Of a stretch of 64,000 bases of DNA, positions 22,583 to 33,328 are shown in pieces. Each line of letters opens with the position of its first letter. Within the stretch, counting starts at the first letter, position 1. A model generated the notes under the pieces. That model ran no database searches, was not told where the DNA came from, and was given only the letters and a program-made list of their open reading frames with translations. Origin of the DNA: Ceratodon purpureus. Lineage: Eukaryota; Streptophyta; Bryopsida; Pseudoditrichales; Ditrichaceae. The position numbers and the translations under genes are program-made. The DNA is taken from the NCBI GenBank assembly GCA_014871385.1, contig CM026424.1:17135042-17199041 (forward strand), written 5' to 3'.

Positions 22583-24460
22583 TCAAAACATGTGCTTCCC
22601 ACCCATATCTTGGGCTTCACCTGATGGCCCAGCTCGACTTGAGCTGCTTTCAGCAACAGCTGGCGAGCTAGCTTGCGGAGTCGCTTGAGCAGGAGGTCCG
22701 CTCGGTATAAATACATTGTTCAATCCATTAGCAGTGCCATCACCTAGTGTTTTATCATCCGCTTCGTCACCAACCTGACTCGCATTCCCCAGCAAGGAAC
22801 TTTCTTCATTAGATGGAACAGGATAATTTGCCCTTAGTGGCATTACTGTAAAGTTCCCATTTACCCACCGTTGTTTCAACCTCAACACGAGAGCAGGTAC
22901 CAAAAAATAAACTAACCTCAGCACGAGAAACACTACAGCAAGATTCAGATACATATCATCTTGCAGCCACTTCTCTGGCGATATTGCCCAAGGGTAAGGA
23001 CAGGCTTCTTTCGCATCAGTGCCAGCATTATAAACCAATCTCGCAAAAGCGCAGTCCTCTTTTCTGCTGGGCTCATCTTCGGTTGCATTCAGTCCTGCAG
23101 AATCAAGTACGCACTTCATCAGAATCATCAGGTTGTGACCGAAAGTATATTTGAAAGTACGGGTTCTCCATGTGCTAAAATGCCTCATTCCAAACTGACT
23201 TTAACACGAGCTAGCATTAAACCAACAGAAATGTACAAAAGCTAATGGCAATATCCAAAAATGACGGACATATAAAGAGGTTCGCAGTTCTAACAAGATA
23301 AGCATCAGGAAAAGGGGAGGCCAAGGACAAAACAAATACTACCAAGCCAGATACCTCCACCTTCGACATTAAGAGAAAGTACAGGCCACATTTTGGGAAC
23401 TTTCAAAAGCGTGACAGTGCCATAAACTCTGTACCTGTATAGTTTTGATAAAATCGTATCAAGTATTCAAGGTTTCTGGGCCCGTAATAGCGCACTCTTG
23501 CAGTTCTGTTATGCATGAAGAGTATTGGAAAACTGTGAACTCCATACTGAGACAGCACACTGCCAGATCGGATACAGAAATTGCTTAGTGTCAAAATTTT
23601 CATATCGGACATTACAGGATTGAGATAAACAATTTCATCAACGTTGAACATCTTACCCAAGATTGTTCCACATACTTCAAATCAGAATTTCTCACCTCGG
23701 TCTGACTGAAGACTCTTCAACGGCTACATGGTGAACTGTGGGGAAAATCGTAGATAGGACATCATACACAGGTCGAACTTGTCTGGAAAAGGGGCACCAG
23801 GTTGCATAATAGAGCACCGCTATATATGTTCCATTGCTACTATGCACAAGGTCCAGAGCTTTTTCCAACGTAGTCTCATTAAGCTGCAGAGCACATGTAC
23901 ATGCTAACCACTGTCAGCCAGCGCAACACACAAACTTTCGCTTAATTAAAGTAACCACCCATGCCTCCGAAATGTGACAGACGTGGCAGCAACAGAAACC
24001 CTAATCTCGTGGAGTCAAATGATGAAAAAATGAGATCAGCTGTAGAAGTCGATAGCTTAATTCGTAAAAGTATGCAAAAACTCATCCTTCAGAAAATTAC
24101 AAGAGAAGTCATACACAATGTGATCTAATATGCACCAAAAAAACTGCCCCAACATAATATAGTCATGAAGACGATAATCACCTCAGCAACTCGAGTAGAT
24201 TGCGGTCGTCCGGAAGCAACATGATGGTATTTGGATGGACATTCTTGAGAACTAGATCTGCAGAAATCCGGAACTGGCGATTCTTGTAGAAACGATTCCT
24301 CAAGAGTCGGTGCAGAACAGTGAGGCAGGATGACCGGATGCGTCGACAAGGAATCAGCTGCGGCGCTCGCCAAGCTCACAACCACGATCAAACACAAAAA
24401 CCCACATATACTAATAACCTTCTGAATCGTATGTGAGCTCGCACATCGGAAGTACATCAT
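22583..24460 (-). CDS. APRL: 5'-adenylylsulfate reductase-like (APRL5/7 type) thioredoxin-fold membrane protein
   Basis: Exons 24460-24182, 23883-23696, 23559-23435 and 23094-22583 give 367 aa. ATG at 24460 is the first ATG of the frame and opens a signal peptide (SICGFLCLIVVVSLASAAA). Residues about 94-197 form a thioredoxin-like domain with YYATWCPFSRQVRPVYDVLS, then VEESSVRPSVLSQYGVHSFP with the cis-Pro. The active site is WCPFS, a single Cys rather than CxxC, as is usual in APRL proteins. These lack the FeS-binding sulfate-reductase domain and do not reduce APS. A membrane span follows (about 245-268, LAVVFLVLRLVYFLVPALVL), then a Ser/Ala-rich tail. The expected place is the secretory pathway with the thioredoxin domain in the lumen. 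The molecular function of the family is unsettled. All four exon junctions keep the reading frame. Confidence 0.85.
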
Positions 24461-24960
24461 GAAGTTATGATATATCCCTACCTCCTCCAAACCCTAATCC
24501 TGCTTCCTCCTCCCAATTCCAGAACGAAAAACCTCGAGCCAATCCAGTTCACAACCCGCACAACCAACTATCTACTACATAAATGCTCCATGCCTGCGGA
24601 TCAACATCCACATCCTCCAATTCTCCTCCGCAACAAAATAAATCAACACCTGAAAAACATGTCCACCACATCCATTCAAAACCCTAAGTCGTGAAAGAGC
24701 GATCGAATTGTTCGTCACAAACCCCAGCAACCAGCCCCAAAGCCGCCCAGGAACGAAATGCACACATCCTGACCTCCTCCGAAACTCGAGGTCAGCCTGA
24801 GGACGACACCATGAGGTCGATTTCCATGCGAATTGTCCTCCCAGACAACTTGCGCAACAGAGTGCATGCTCCAGAGTGTTACAGAGTACAGAACCTGCTC
24901 TCTCTGCAGCCATGGCCAGCACTGCAATGCACATTCCCTGCACGGTCATGGGCTCCAGGT

Positions 24961-25010
24961 GCCGTCGCGGTAATAGGCTCATAGTGCCGTCGCGGTAATA
25001 GGCTCATAGT
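24961..25010. repeat. Tandem duplication of a 25-bp unit
   Basis: GCCGTCGCGGTAATAGGCTC plus ATAGT occurs twice without change, followed by the start of a third copy. It sits immediately before the MITE at 25026. Confidence 0.95.
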
Positions 25011-25025
25011 GCCGTCCTTGCCTAA

Positions 25026-25289
25026 GAGCATCCCCAGTAGTATTGTAAATCTTTAAGCCTATAATCGTGAGAACGTCGTTCTCCCAAACTTGAATGACTT
25101 TCCGAAGCAAAACATTCCAAAACCGTTAACAGGTTCACAGGTTTGCCCCAAAAAACCTTCCAAAACCAGATTTCAACCTATAAATTACAGGCTTACAGGC
25201 TTGAATACAGGCTCTCGCCTGAATAGCAATTCAAGTCTTTCCACTTCTTTCCGCTTCAGGTTTACAGTACATGACTACTGGGGATGCTC
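25026..25289. mobile_element. 264-bp MITE of PIF/Harbinger (Tourist-like) type
   Basis: The left end GAGCATCCCCAGTAGT and the right end (ACTACTGGGGATGCTC) are perfect inverted repeats of 16 bp, and similarity continues inwards (ATTGTA against CATGTACTGTA). The element is flanked by TAA on both sides (25023-25025 and 25290-25292), the TWA target duplication of PIF/Harbinger. It has no coding capacity. Internal sequence is rich in short inverted motifs around ACAGGCTTACAGGC. It lies between the divergent APRL and LURP-one-related genes. Confidence 0.9.
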
Positions 25290-25292
25290 TAA

Positions 25293-26534
25293 CAGCACAA
25301 AGTTCACAAGTGTAGGTGTAGGGTGCAAAGTTGAAGTCACTCCATTTTGTAAGATAAAAGTAGTTTTGATTGGGCATGGGCTTTGGATTGGGGGTAGGTC
25401 GAACAGACACTTAATTCACGTCGGTCTCCTCCGGAGACCGAAGTTTCTCTCTCTCTCTCTGATTAGGCATGTGATTGGAGAGATGGTTTCAAGAGAGCTG
25501 AAGAGTAATCACAAAGTTAAGATATAAAGGAAGAGAGACTATTCTTGCTTTATATAGGTGGATATTTGGTTTCATTATTGGTTGTTGGATATGTTTGCAT
25601 ACCTCTTTTTGTTAGTATGCAATTCTGAAAATGTGTTTAATATATATATGTTGAGATTGTTTATAAAGGCATCTGGTATTTGATTACGATACCATGAGTT
25701 TTAATTTAATGTAATCTTATTTGATCATTTAATGTAATATTATTTAATCATTAATTTAATGTAATATTATTTTATCTATTAAATTACTTGGATTAAACTC
25801 CGTTTTGAAATACCAATACACGCAAGTCATTTCCATAACTACTAGGAGTACTTATTTTCCAGTACTGTATGAGAATCCGCTTATTCCAGCCAGAATAGGT
25901 ACCCCTACTGTACTACCATACTGCATGAAAGTGGGTTGAGATATGCTTGCACAGACATAGGACCTCGTCGTCGCCCTGCCACTTGTCACAACCCTAGCAC
26001 CCCATCACCAGGTGGAGGCCTCCCCGCAAGAGCGCCTCCTCGACGCCCGCATCAAATGCACACCCAAAACCATCACCACGGGAATCATCTACTCGAAGCG
26101 CACATTCTCACTACCAAAATCCACCAATATCTTACAGACTACCGGTTTTGAATATGATGACGGATACGGGTATCCACCCCTTGGGCATCGATTCACCAAA
26201 CCCGCCCTTTTCACACCAATCTAATTATTCGAACTATTAGTATATCCAAATTATTTACACACAACAACACCAAATGGGACCGAGCCAATCACCATCTGCC
26301 ACCTTGGCATCCCCGTCAGCCACCTCAGCTGACCCTTCTCCCATAAAACCTTCCTCACTGATCTCCCATAAAACCTTACACCGTCAGCAGTCCTCTTCAC
26401 ATTCATCACTTGATTCATTCAGTCCAGTTGAGGAAGCTTTGATCCACTTGAGGAAGCAAGTTCTTAGATCTGAGCTAGAATTTGCAGGGATTTGATCAGC
26501 TCGTGTGTTAGATCGGCTGCTGAAGTAGCAGATC
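25293..26534. other. Upstream region of the LURP-one-related gene
   Basis: Mostly AT-rich. A block at about 25,385-25,455 resembles 15,845-15,935. It contains a small palindrome, CGGTCTCC-TCC-GGAGACCG, and a CT run (25448-25461). A GC-richer part at 25,930-26,220 has short frames in two registers (for example TTGFEYDDGYGYPPLGHRF) that I cannot place. The promoter and 5' UTR of the downstream gene should lie after about 26,270. Confidence 0.4.
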
Positions 26535-27984
26535 ATGGCTTACAATCAAGGATTGGGAGGAGGCTATCCTCATGCGCATCCGACTGCCACTGCTCCAGGT
26601 ATGGTAGATGTTATTGATGAATATAATGTGTTGAATGTTGTGTTAGATCAGTTGGAAAAATTTCTATAGCTGTGAGGTTAGAGAAGTTGTTTGATGTAAT
26701 GCCAAGTGCTCCATCAGCTAACATAATGTTAGACGATCTTAACATCTTATGTTGTTTTTGAATTAGTTAGGTTAGGATTTAGGAAATATATTTTCATTGT
26801 GGAATTACTTCCAGCTATGGTTTAGGAAACAGATGTAGATCTTTCATTGTTGAGCAGCTCAGTGTGTGTGTGTGTGTGTTGTTCTAGAATAGAGTTGCGG
26901 GATCATTTGGTTAGATTGAAGAGTTAGGAGAAAGATGGAGATCTTTCGTGGTGAGAGTTGATTTTGTGTGAAGTTCTTGGAGCTTGGCATGGCTTGACTT
27001 GAGATTGCATTGTGATGGATTTGCTGTGCAGGTATGCAGGGAGCAGGTGCTGGCTATGTGCAGCCTCCGCCAAGCATCCAGCAGACGACAGGGTTGGTGC
27101 CCGGGACGATGGGCGCGGATCACATTCCCGGGATTGTGATAGGACAGGAGCATGTTGCGCAAACTGTGAGGAGCTATGCAGTGTCGAAGAAGAAGTTGTC
27201 GTTGAGCAAGGGCGACTGGACGATTACTGACCAGGTCGGACATAGCTCATTCAAAGTGGATGGCCGCGTTGCCAGTATGCGTGATAAGCGTTACCTGCGT
27301 GATGCAGCGGGGAACAAAATTTTGACCATGAAGAAGAAGGTAACGAGCAACAAATTTTGAATTCACTTGCACATTCGTCGCAGCGGGCACGTACATCAGA
27401 TGTGATGCAAGTGACTAGAGGTATTTAGCTCTGTTGTGATCTGATCGAATTTTCTTTGGCAGTTGATTACCATGCACGACACATGGGAAATTCTGGCGGG
27501 CGATGGTGACAAGGTTGTGGCTACATGTAAGAAATCCTCCTTGGTGCAGTTTAAGACCGCCATGGATGTTATGCTTGCGTCCAGCACGACCGGCAAGCAC
27601 ACACCGGACTACCAAGTGAAGGGCGATTTCTTCGACCGCAATATTACAATTTTCCGGGGAGCTGAACAAGCTGCCTTGGTAGGATATACATTCAACCGTC
27701 CTCATTAATTTTCTATAGGTTTTCATTCAGAAAAGCGACTTAATTAGAACAAGAAATTTAAATAATGTTGAGCAAAAGTTGACATGACCTAATCACTCAC
27801 TCAACTTGCGCATGATTGTTTCGTGGAACAGGTAACTCGGCAGATCACATTCACAGCTGCGATTCTGGACAAGGACACATTTGGAGTGACGATCTTCCCC
27901 GGTGTTGACCAGGCTCTTGTTTTTGCCTTGATTGTGATCATGGATGAAGTATTCCTCCACGACAATGGCTCCGACTCCGATTAA
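26535..27984 (+). CDS. LURP-one-related (LOR) protein, four exons
   Basis: Exons 26535-26598, 27032-27339, 27463-27678 and 27832-27984 join across GT-AG introns into 246 aa. After a Gly/Pro/Gln-rich N-terminus (GLGGGYPHAHPTATAPGMQG), a single LURP-one-related (tubby-like C-terminal fold) domain fills residues about 55-235. It shows KLSLSKGDWTITDQ, FKVDGRVASMRDKRYLRDAA, KKKLITMHDTWEIL and the DRNITIFRG strand. An acidic tail (DEVFLHDNGSDSD) ends the protein. The founder LURP1 is needed for basal defence to an oomycete in Arabidopsis; most LOR proteins have no known biochemical role. The family is related to phospholipid scramblases by fold. Length is slightly above the usual 190-220 aa because of the N-terminal extension. 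Confidence 0.9.
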
Positions 27985-28709
27985 ACCTCATGTACATAAA
28001 CGTAGATCATAGCGGCCTCAGAGGTGAACGAGAGAGTGTTCTCAAACAGAATGCAGTTAGATTACCGGTACACACACATATTCATCACATATTTGTATGT
28101 AATACTCCCATGGTCTTTACAACTGTCGGAGATATGTTATCAGTATACATTTATGAATTTTTTGTTAACTTACGCCCGCGCAGACTGCAAATGTTACAAA
28201 AATTTGTTGTACAAGTCCTTTGGATCTGTATGCACTCGTCTTTAACATGATGTTATTGTAAGCTATTTTCTCACAAAATGTTGTACCAATAGTCAATTGA
28301 TCAGTAATGATCTTCGATTAGCTGCGCCTTACAAACTAAAGATAAAACACGTTTAAGTTTTAACCTTGTCGTAGCCAACGCAAATCAATCACACAACACA
28401 CAAACATCTGCAAAAAGACTACGTGTAAAGTAACATCATGTCCATCTGTAACAAAACAGATTCCTAATTACAATTTTCTTCTCAAACAATACACAGTGAC
28501 ATTGAGAGATATACAGAGGTTTATTAAACCGAGTGTTAAGAAAAAATAACTATTACAATTCCGCAATGTATGATTCCAAGTCATCAGTTATGTTACATAA
28601 ATTCTCACAATTAACTATCACCTTGTCAATGATAACATCTGCGCATTAATTGGAACTAACATATAAGCTCCTTCATCACTACGTAATTAGTGTACAAAGC
28701 GAATGTCAC
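27985..28709. other. Intergenic stretch between convergent 3' ends
   Basis: Holds the 3' UTRs of the LURP-one-related gene (plus) and the LHC-like gene (minus). AT-rich, with no further feature recognised. Confidence 0.4.
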
Positions 28710-30849
28710 CTAAGGAACGGGAGTTCCTGGTGTGATGCTTGCTAAGAAATCTGCAAATGAATCCAAATACCCTGCCACCTGCAATTGACCAACACTTCAG
28801 GAGTCAGAACATTTTGTTGGCCATATCAAAGCCTTCAATCATAAACAAGCCACTTACATAAGCAATACATTTTCACTAATAACAACAAATCAAATTGGCA
28901 GAACTTGGGTACCACATTCAGCATTTTGAAAACACAAAGATGGCTTCCATTTCTAAATATACATGGAAAACCTCCTGACGAGGCACATCCAGAGAATTAC
29001 CTTTCACACACACAAATGGAACACGTTTAACCTATTAGCTATGATTAGATGATTAAGATATTGTCCGAGAAAGAACCATAAAGGAATTCGAAGTTGATGT
29101 TAGGACCCTAAATCCAAAACTGAGGAATGTTGAGATCGCTTACTTGTGCTAAAATACCCTTGCCTGTGTGACCTTCCAAAATAATCCCAATTGTCAAACC
29201 TAGCACTGCCCATCCTCCATTGATTGCTTCAATTCTTTGTTGGTTCTGTGTACCACAATCAAGGGCACACAATCAATAAGAGCTGTCATTTCCCAGATTA
29301 TTCTGCATTTCTAGATTATTGCTCCTTGATTGATCACGTCGTCGCCTGATTTTTTTATTTTTTTTAATGCATTTACACTGACTGCTGGAAATTGCAATGT
29401 TTTTACAAGACCTCAATGCTTTCACGATGGAGCTGTGGATCTAACCTGAAATACTACGCGTTCTTGGAGTAGCTTCCATTCTACAGCAGCCAAACGCTTC
29501 GCCTCTAGAGGATCCACCATCAACGTTTCCTTCGGAGCTGATCTTGAACCTCGAAGTGGCCCGTTTGAAATTGGCTTCCCCTAAATCCCGAGATATGTAG
29601 TAAGTTTAGTGTCATCACCACATCGATTCCATCTAAAAGTCTGGGAAGGGAAAAAAGGGGGAAAAAGAAGAAAAAAACATCGCATCCACATCGTCACAGA
29701 ACTCTACCATATCTAACACTACGTAACACACTTAAAACCTAGTATTTATTCTGCAAAAATCCTTGGTGCAAAAATCACTAAACAAAAGCCTTAGACAAGT
29801 GGACAACAATTCGACTAATAAGAAGACACTGTCGTTGGAAAACGAAGATACATAGTCTGCAATATCATAGAAACTAAAAGAAAGGATTTAAAACAGCAGA
29901 CGAGAAAGAATGAGCCTACATCGATTTCGACTGCCGCCTGAACTTGAAATCGCCTGCCTTTCTTAACGGGCTTCACATGACCTAATCTGGAAAACCTCCA
30001 TAATCCAAAGCTGCTAGTGCTTGTGCCTGTGTACATCAACAAAAGACACCATAGGTAAATTCATGAGACGGAAATCATTCTCTGCCTAGAAATCATCGCT
30101 TGAGATGGTACTCCATCGACAGCGGATGGGCATCCATATCCACACATCTCTGCAAAAAAAATCTCTGATAAAATATTAGAACTAAAATTCCTCCAGGAAT
30201 ACAACGTGCTCAGTACTGGACGCACCCGGATGTCACAGCCAAGTAATTCATCCCAGACGCTTCCAAATTTCCACTCTATAATCGCTACCCTAAATTCCGT
30301 CGCATTCCTAAATCTCCTCCATAATCTCGTCCATACTACTGTGCAACCACAGACTTAACAACTTAATCCTTCGTAAAAAACATCTAAAAAATAATTGCAA
30401 AACACCTCAATGAAATACCAAAACCCGAAGCAGTCACACCCATAGGCTCCCACACTACGCCCCTTAATAATGCACAAAACCTCGGCTACAGAAGGCGAAT
30501 TGCCCCAGATTGAAATAACCACAACGAGCGCCCTTAATTCACAACCCACCACAGAACCAAACACAGTCTCAAAACTCCAAATACCCCTCCCTACACCAAC
30601 AAAAAACATAACCCATTCTATCCGCCACCACAATGATTGCAACGCATGACCACCACCTCAATAACAATCCCCATAGCAAGCCACAAAACTCCCTGAAAAC
30701 ATCATCTCCAATCGCCCACCCAAACTCACAACCACGCAAAAAACAATCGGTAAATTACCTGCACCAAGTGAAGCTCTTCCACTCGCCTCCACTGCAGCAG
30801 CGTGCCCGCACGAGCAGAGCGCCCCAGACGCCATCACCGCGACATTCAT
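28710..30849 (-). CDS. LHC-like (LIL/SEP/OHP type) one-helix chloroplast protein
   Basis: Exons 30849-30759, 30026-29920, 29580-29446, 29245-29144 and 28778-28710 give 167 aa with every junction in frame. Exons 1 and 2 encode a Ser/Ala/Arg-rich chloroplast transit peptide (MNVAVMASGALCSCGHAAAV..., later KKGRRFQVQAA). Exon 4 holds the diagnostic chlorophyll-binding helix, RIEAINGGWAVLGLTIGIIL then EGHTGKGILAQ. It keeps the E..N.G..A..G pattern and the E-x-x-TGKG-x-L end of the LHC/ELIP/SEP superfamily. A short hydrophobic tail, VAGYLDSFADFLASI, ends it. Such proteins sit in thylakoids and are usually linked to photoprotection or pigment handling. I cannot settle which subfamily it is. The promoter and first exon recur at the AOR gene. 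Confidence 0.8.
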
Positions 30850-31190
30850 CTCCAAGTTAAGGTCTTCCAACAACGCTGAGTCGAGTCTGTGTCTCGCTAC
30901 CCAGAACTTCTACTGTGTTGGCAGCTTTGCACCGCTGAAGACGAGATTCGAACCCACTGACTCAATGACCGAGAGGATTTAGTAGCGAAGGTGGGCAGAG
31001 AGGTTGCGAGAGAGTGTGCAAAGTAAGTGAAGGCGATAGCTGAATTGGGCAGTTGGAGGATGGGAGTCACAGGATGATGCGGCCAGTGCCAGGCGCCCAT
31101 CAGGCCTCTCCTCCTCTGCCGGTCTCCCTGGCTCCGCTACTGGCTGCACCCGGTCGACCAGGCGGTGCAGAATTACCTCTTCACTGGTGA
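30740..31190 (-). repeat. Shared 5' module, copy A (promoter, 5' UTR, exon 1 and start of intron 1 of the LHC-like gene)
   Basis: This segment is collinear with 44855-45290 on the same strand. Shared landmarks, relative to each ATG, are: intron start and donor GTAAATTACCT (plus strand 30750 and 44864), exon 1 (MNxAVMxSGALCxCG...ASxRAS), CACAGGATGATG (31073 and 45160), and CACCCGGTCG about 290-300 bp upstream of the ATG. GCAGAATT lies beyond that (about 31,168 and 45,277). The equal spacing shows one duplication, not scattered similarity. Confidence 0.85.
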
Positions 31191-32848
31191 GTTCATTTTC
31201 TTCAACCAGGGCTTCCTTTTTTCATGTTTTTGTTTCTTTGGTTTTTTTTTTTTTTAGGATTGAATGAGGAGGTGATTCTTTAGAAAATTAGCATACTTCT
31301 TCAATTCAGAGAGTCAACCGACTTGTTTTTTTGAAAAAAAAACTTTTTGTTTTTTGTTTTTTAATTTTTAATTTTAATCTGATTGGGTTCTAGTGGGTTT
31401 GATCAGTCTCATGTATGTGTATGAGGTCCGGTGAATTGCTGGCTTAAATGACATGCTGTTTCTAGTGTGAGAATGATGCTGGTTCATGTTTTCTGTTCAC
31501 GAATAAGAGGATGCTCTGAGGAGTTATTCACTACAAATTTGGCAGTCTTTTTAAATTTTGGCAGTTTGGGAAGTCGTCTCTGAACATGAATATATATATA
31601 TATGTAGTGTATTTTGGAACTCTAGATCTCATTTTGGCAAAGCATAAAAGTACTAAAGTGATGAATATCTCCATCTCACAGGTTTGATATGTTTGATGTG
31701 CTTGATGATGCGGTGATGGTCCTTGAGTTCATGAGCTTGCGGGTGCAGATTGGGGAGTGCTCATGATCAGTTGCCTTGCATCGCTTGGGATGACTGCTTA
31801 GACTTCTATAATACATAATGCTCCACATTGTATCTTCTTCATTGGAACTCTGCAAGAAGATGCGGATATAGTTGCATGATTCACAGGTATCCGAAGTTAC
31901 CGGTGGATTTATCATTTCTAGAGGGTATTGGCCCCGAAATTTGGACTGCTGTGGTTTATTTTGAGTTTTGGTAAGATGTAGTAGAAGCACATATGAGCAC
32001 ATCTCTATTTGGTTGATGGTTAAAGTCATGGCAAGGTAAGTTGGTTATAGGAATAAGTCTAGTTTTTATCAATTTGTATGTTACTTAAGTAGAAAGGAAG
32101 GAATATACTCATTCAGTTTCACCTTCTTGTCACACAAGGTTTGTCGCTGCTCTTGTTGTTTTGAACTAGTTATGTAATCATACACTCAAGATGAGATCAA
32201 AGTGGAGTTTCTGGTAGCCAGGTAGCACATGTTGGCAAATCAAAGCATGGTAGCATCATTCTGCATCAGATTCTCCCATATCACCTAGTGGATGCTCTTT
32301 TGTTCTAAATTGAAGTTCCAATGATATGCTTGAGGCATTCACATAGCACAACAGTCACCTCCCTATCCTTTTCAGCAACCTCTTTAAACTTCATGCAGCA
32401 AATGGAATTGATACACACAACCTTCATGCAATGACTATTTGAAACGTGGTTAAAGTCACTTGGTTGTTATCCATCCAGTTCAGTTGTCGATGTAACTTGC
32501 ACACTGTCTGTTACACTTTACTCACTGGCTTTGCTCTGAGCACCGCTTTTTACAAATACATCACACAATTTACACGATGGTACCATGAGAATGGATCCGA
32601 AACTTATGCTAATCATGAGTTTTATTGAAAAATAAGCAGAATCATCTGCTAATCAACACATCCTACAAAGTGAAAATTTGTAGAAATTTACAAAATGTAC
32701 AAAATGCAAAAAGAAAGACTAATTGGGCAACAATATTTAGCCGATCACCGGTAAACTATTTCGTGTCAAATCCTCTGCAAAGACCACGCTCGTAATACAA
32801 GGTGGATGATGTGCAGCACGACATAAAGCACTCTCTGGATCTAACCCT
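31191..32848. other. Intergenic stretch upstream of the LHC-like gene
   Basis: Contains T-rich runs, a TA microsatellite near 31,591-31,603 and short frames without motifs, and should include the 3' UTR of the adjacent TPD1-like gene from about 32,600. No gene recognised. Confidence 0.4.
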
Positions 32849-33328
32849 CTAACCCGAACAAGTCACCTTTGCAGATTGTAGCTGGAGACGCTCCTTGAAA
32901 TTCTCTTGGTACTTGAAGGCTACGATTTCGCCGTGGCCCATCGCGTTACCATTCTTCACAATACAAGTCCCTTGCGTGGAATCCAGGCGCCTGAACACCG
33001 CCGGGTTGACGAACATTGCCGAGTGAAATAGGCCACACTGCACGATGACATTGGAGATGGTGCACCTGGGATCGAGGCATGTGTTGCTGATCTGCACAGC
33101 ATAGGTGGGCAGTCCCACCGTCGATGTCTGGCCCTGGTAGATCTTAACATCTCTAGCAGTGCACGACGCCCCTATCAGCTCCGGAGCCGTGGTCTCCTCT
33201 CTGGCAATCGCCTTGAGATTATTGGGCTCCTGCAACGAGATGGGCCGCGCTTCACAGAGCGCAAGCAAGTTGAGCAGGAAGAAGAACCCAGCTGCAAACA
33301 AACCCGATAGCAATATGACTCGTGCCAT
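32849..33328 (-). CDS. TPD1-like secreted Cys-rich ligand (copy A)
   Basis: A single uninterrupted frame of 159 aa starting at a true ATG. Residues 1-27 form a strong signal peptide (ILLSGLFAAGFFFLLNLLAL). The mature part has six Cys (56, 84, 89, 98, 122, 157), the pattern of TAPETUM DETERMINANT1. It shows VKIYQGQTSTVGLPTYAVQI, VIVQCGLFHS and VNPAVFRRLDSTQGTCIVKNG. In Arabidopsis TPD1 is secreted and activates the receptor kinase EMS1/EXS to specify anther tapetum; in plants without anthers the role must be more general. It forms a head-to-head pair with copy B 1.65 kb away. It is shorter than copy B because it lacks most of the variable region between signal peptide and first Cys. Confidence 0.92.
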   Translation of the reverse strand: MARVILLSGLFAAGFFFLLNLLALCEARPISLQEPNNLKAIAREETTAPELIGASCTARDVKIYQGQTSTVGLPTYAVQISNTCLDPRCTISNVIVQCGLFHSAMFVNPAVFRRLDSTQGTCIVKNGNAMGHGEIVAFKYQENFKERLQLQSAKVTCSG

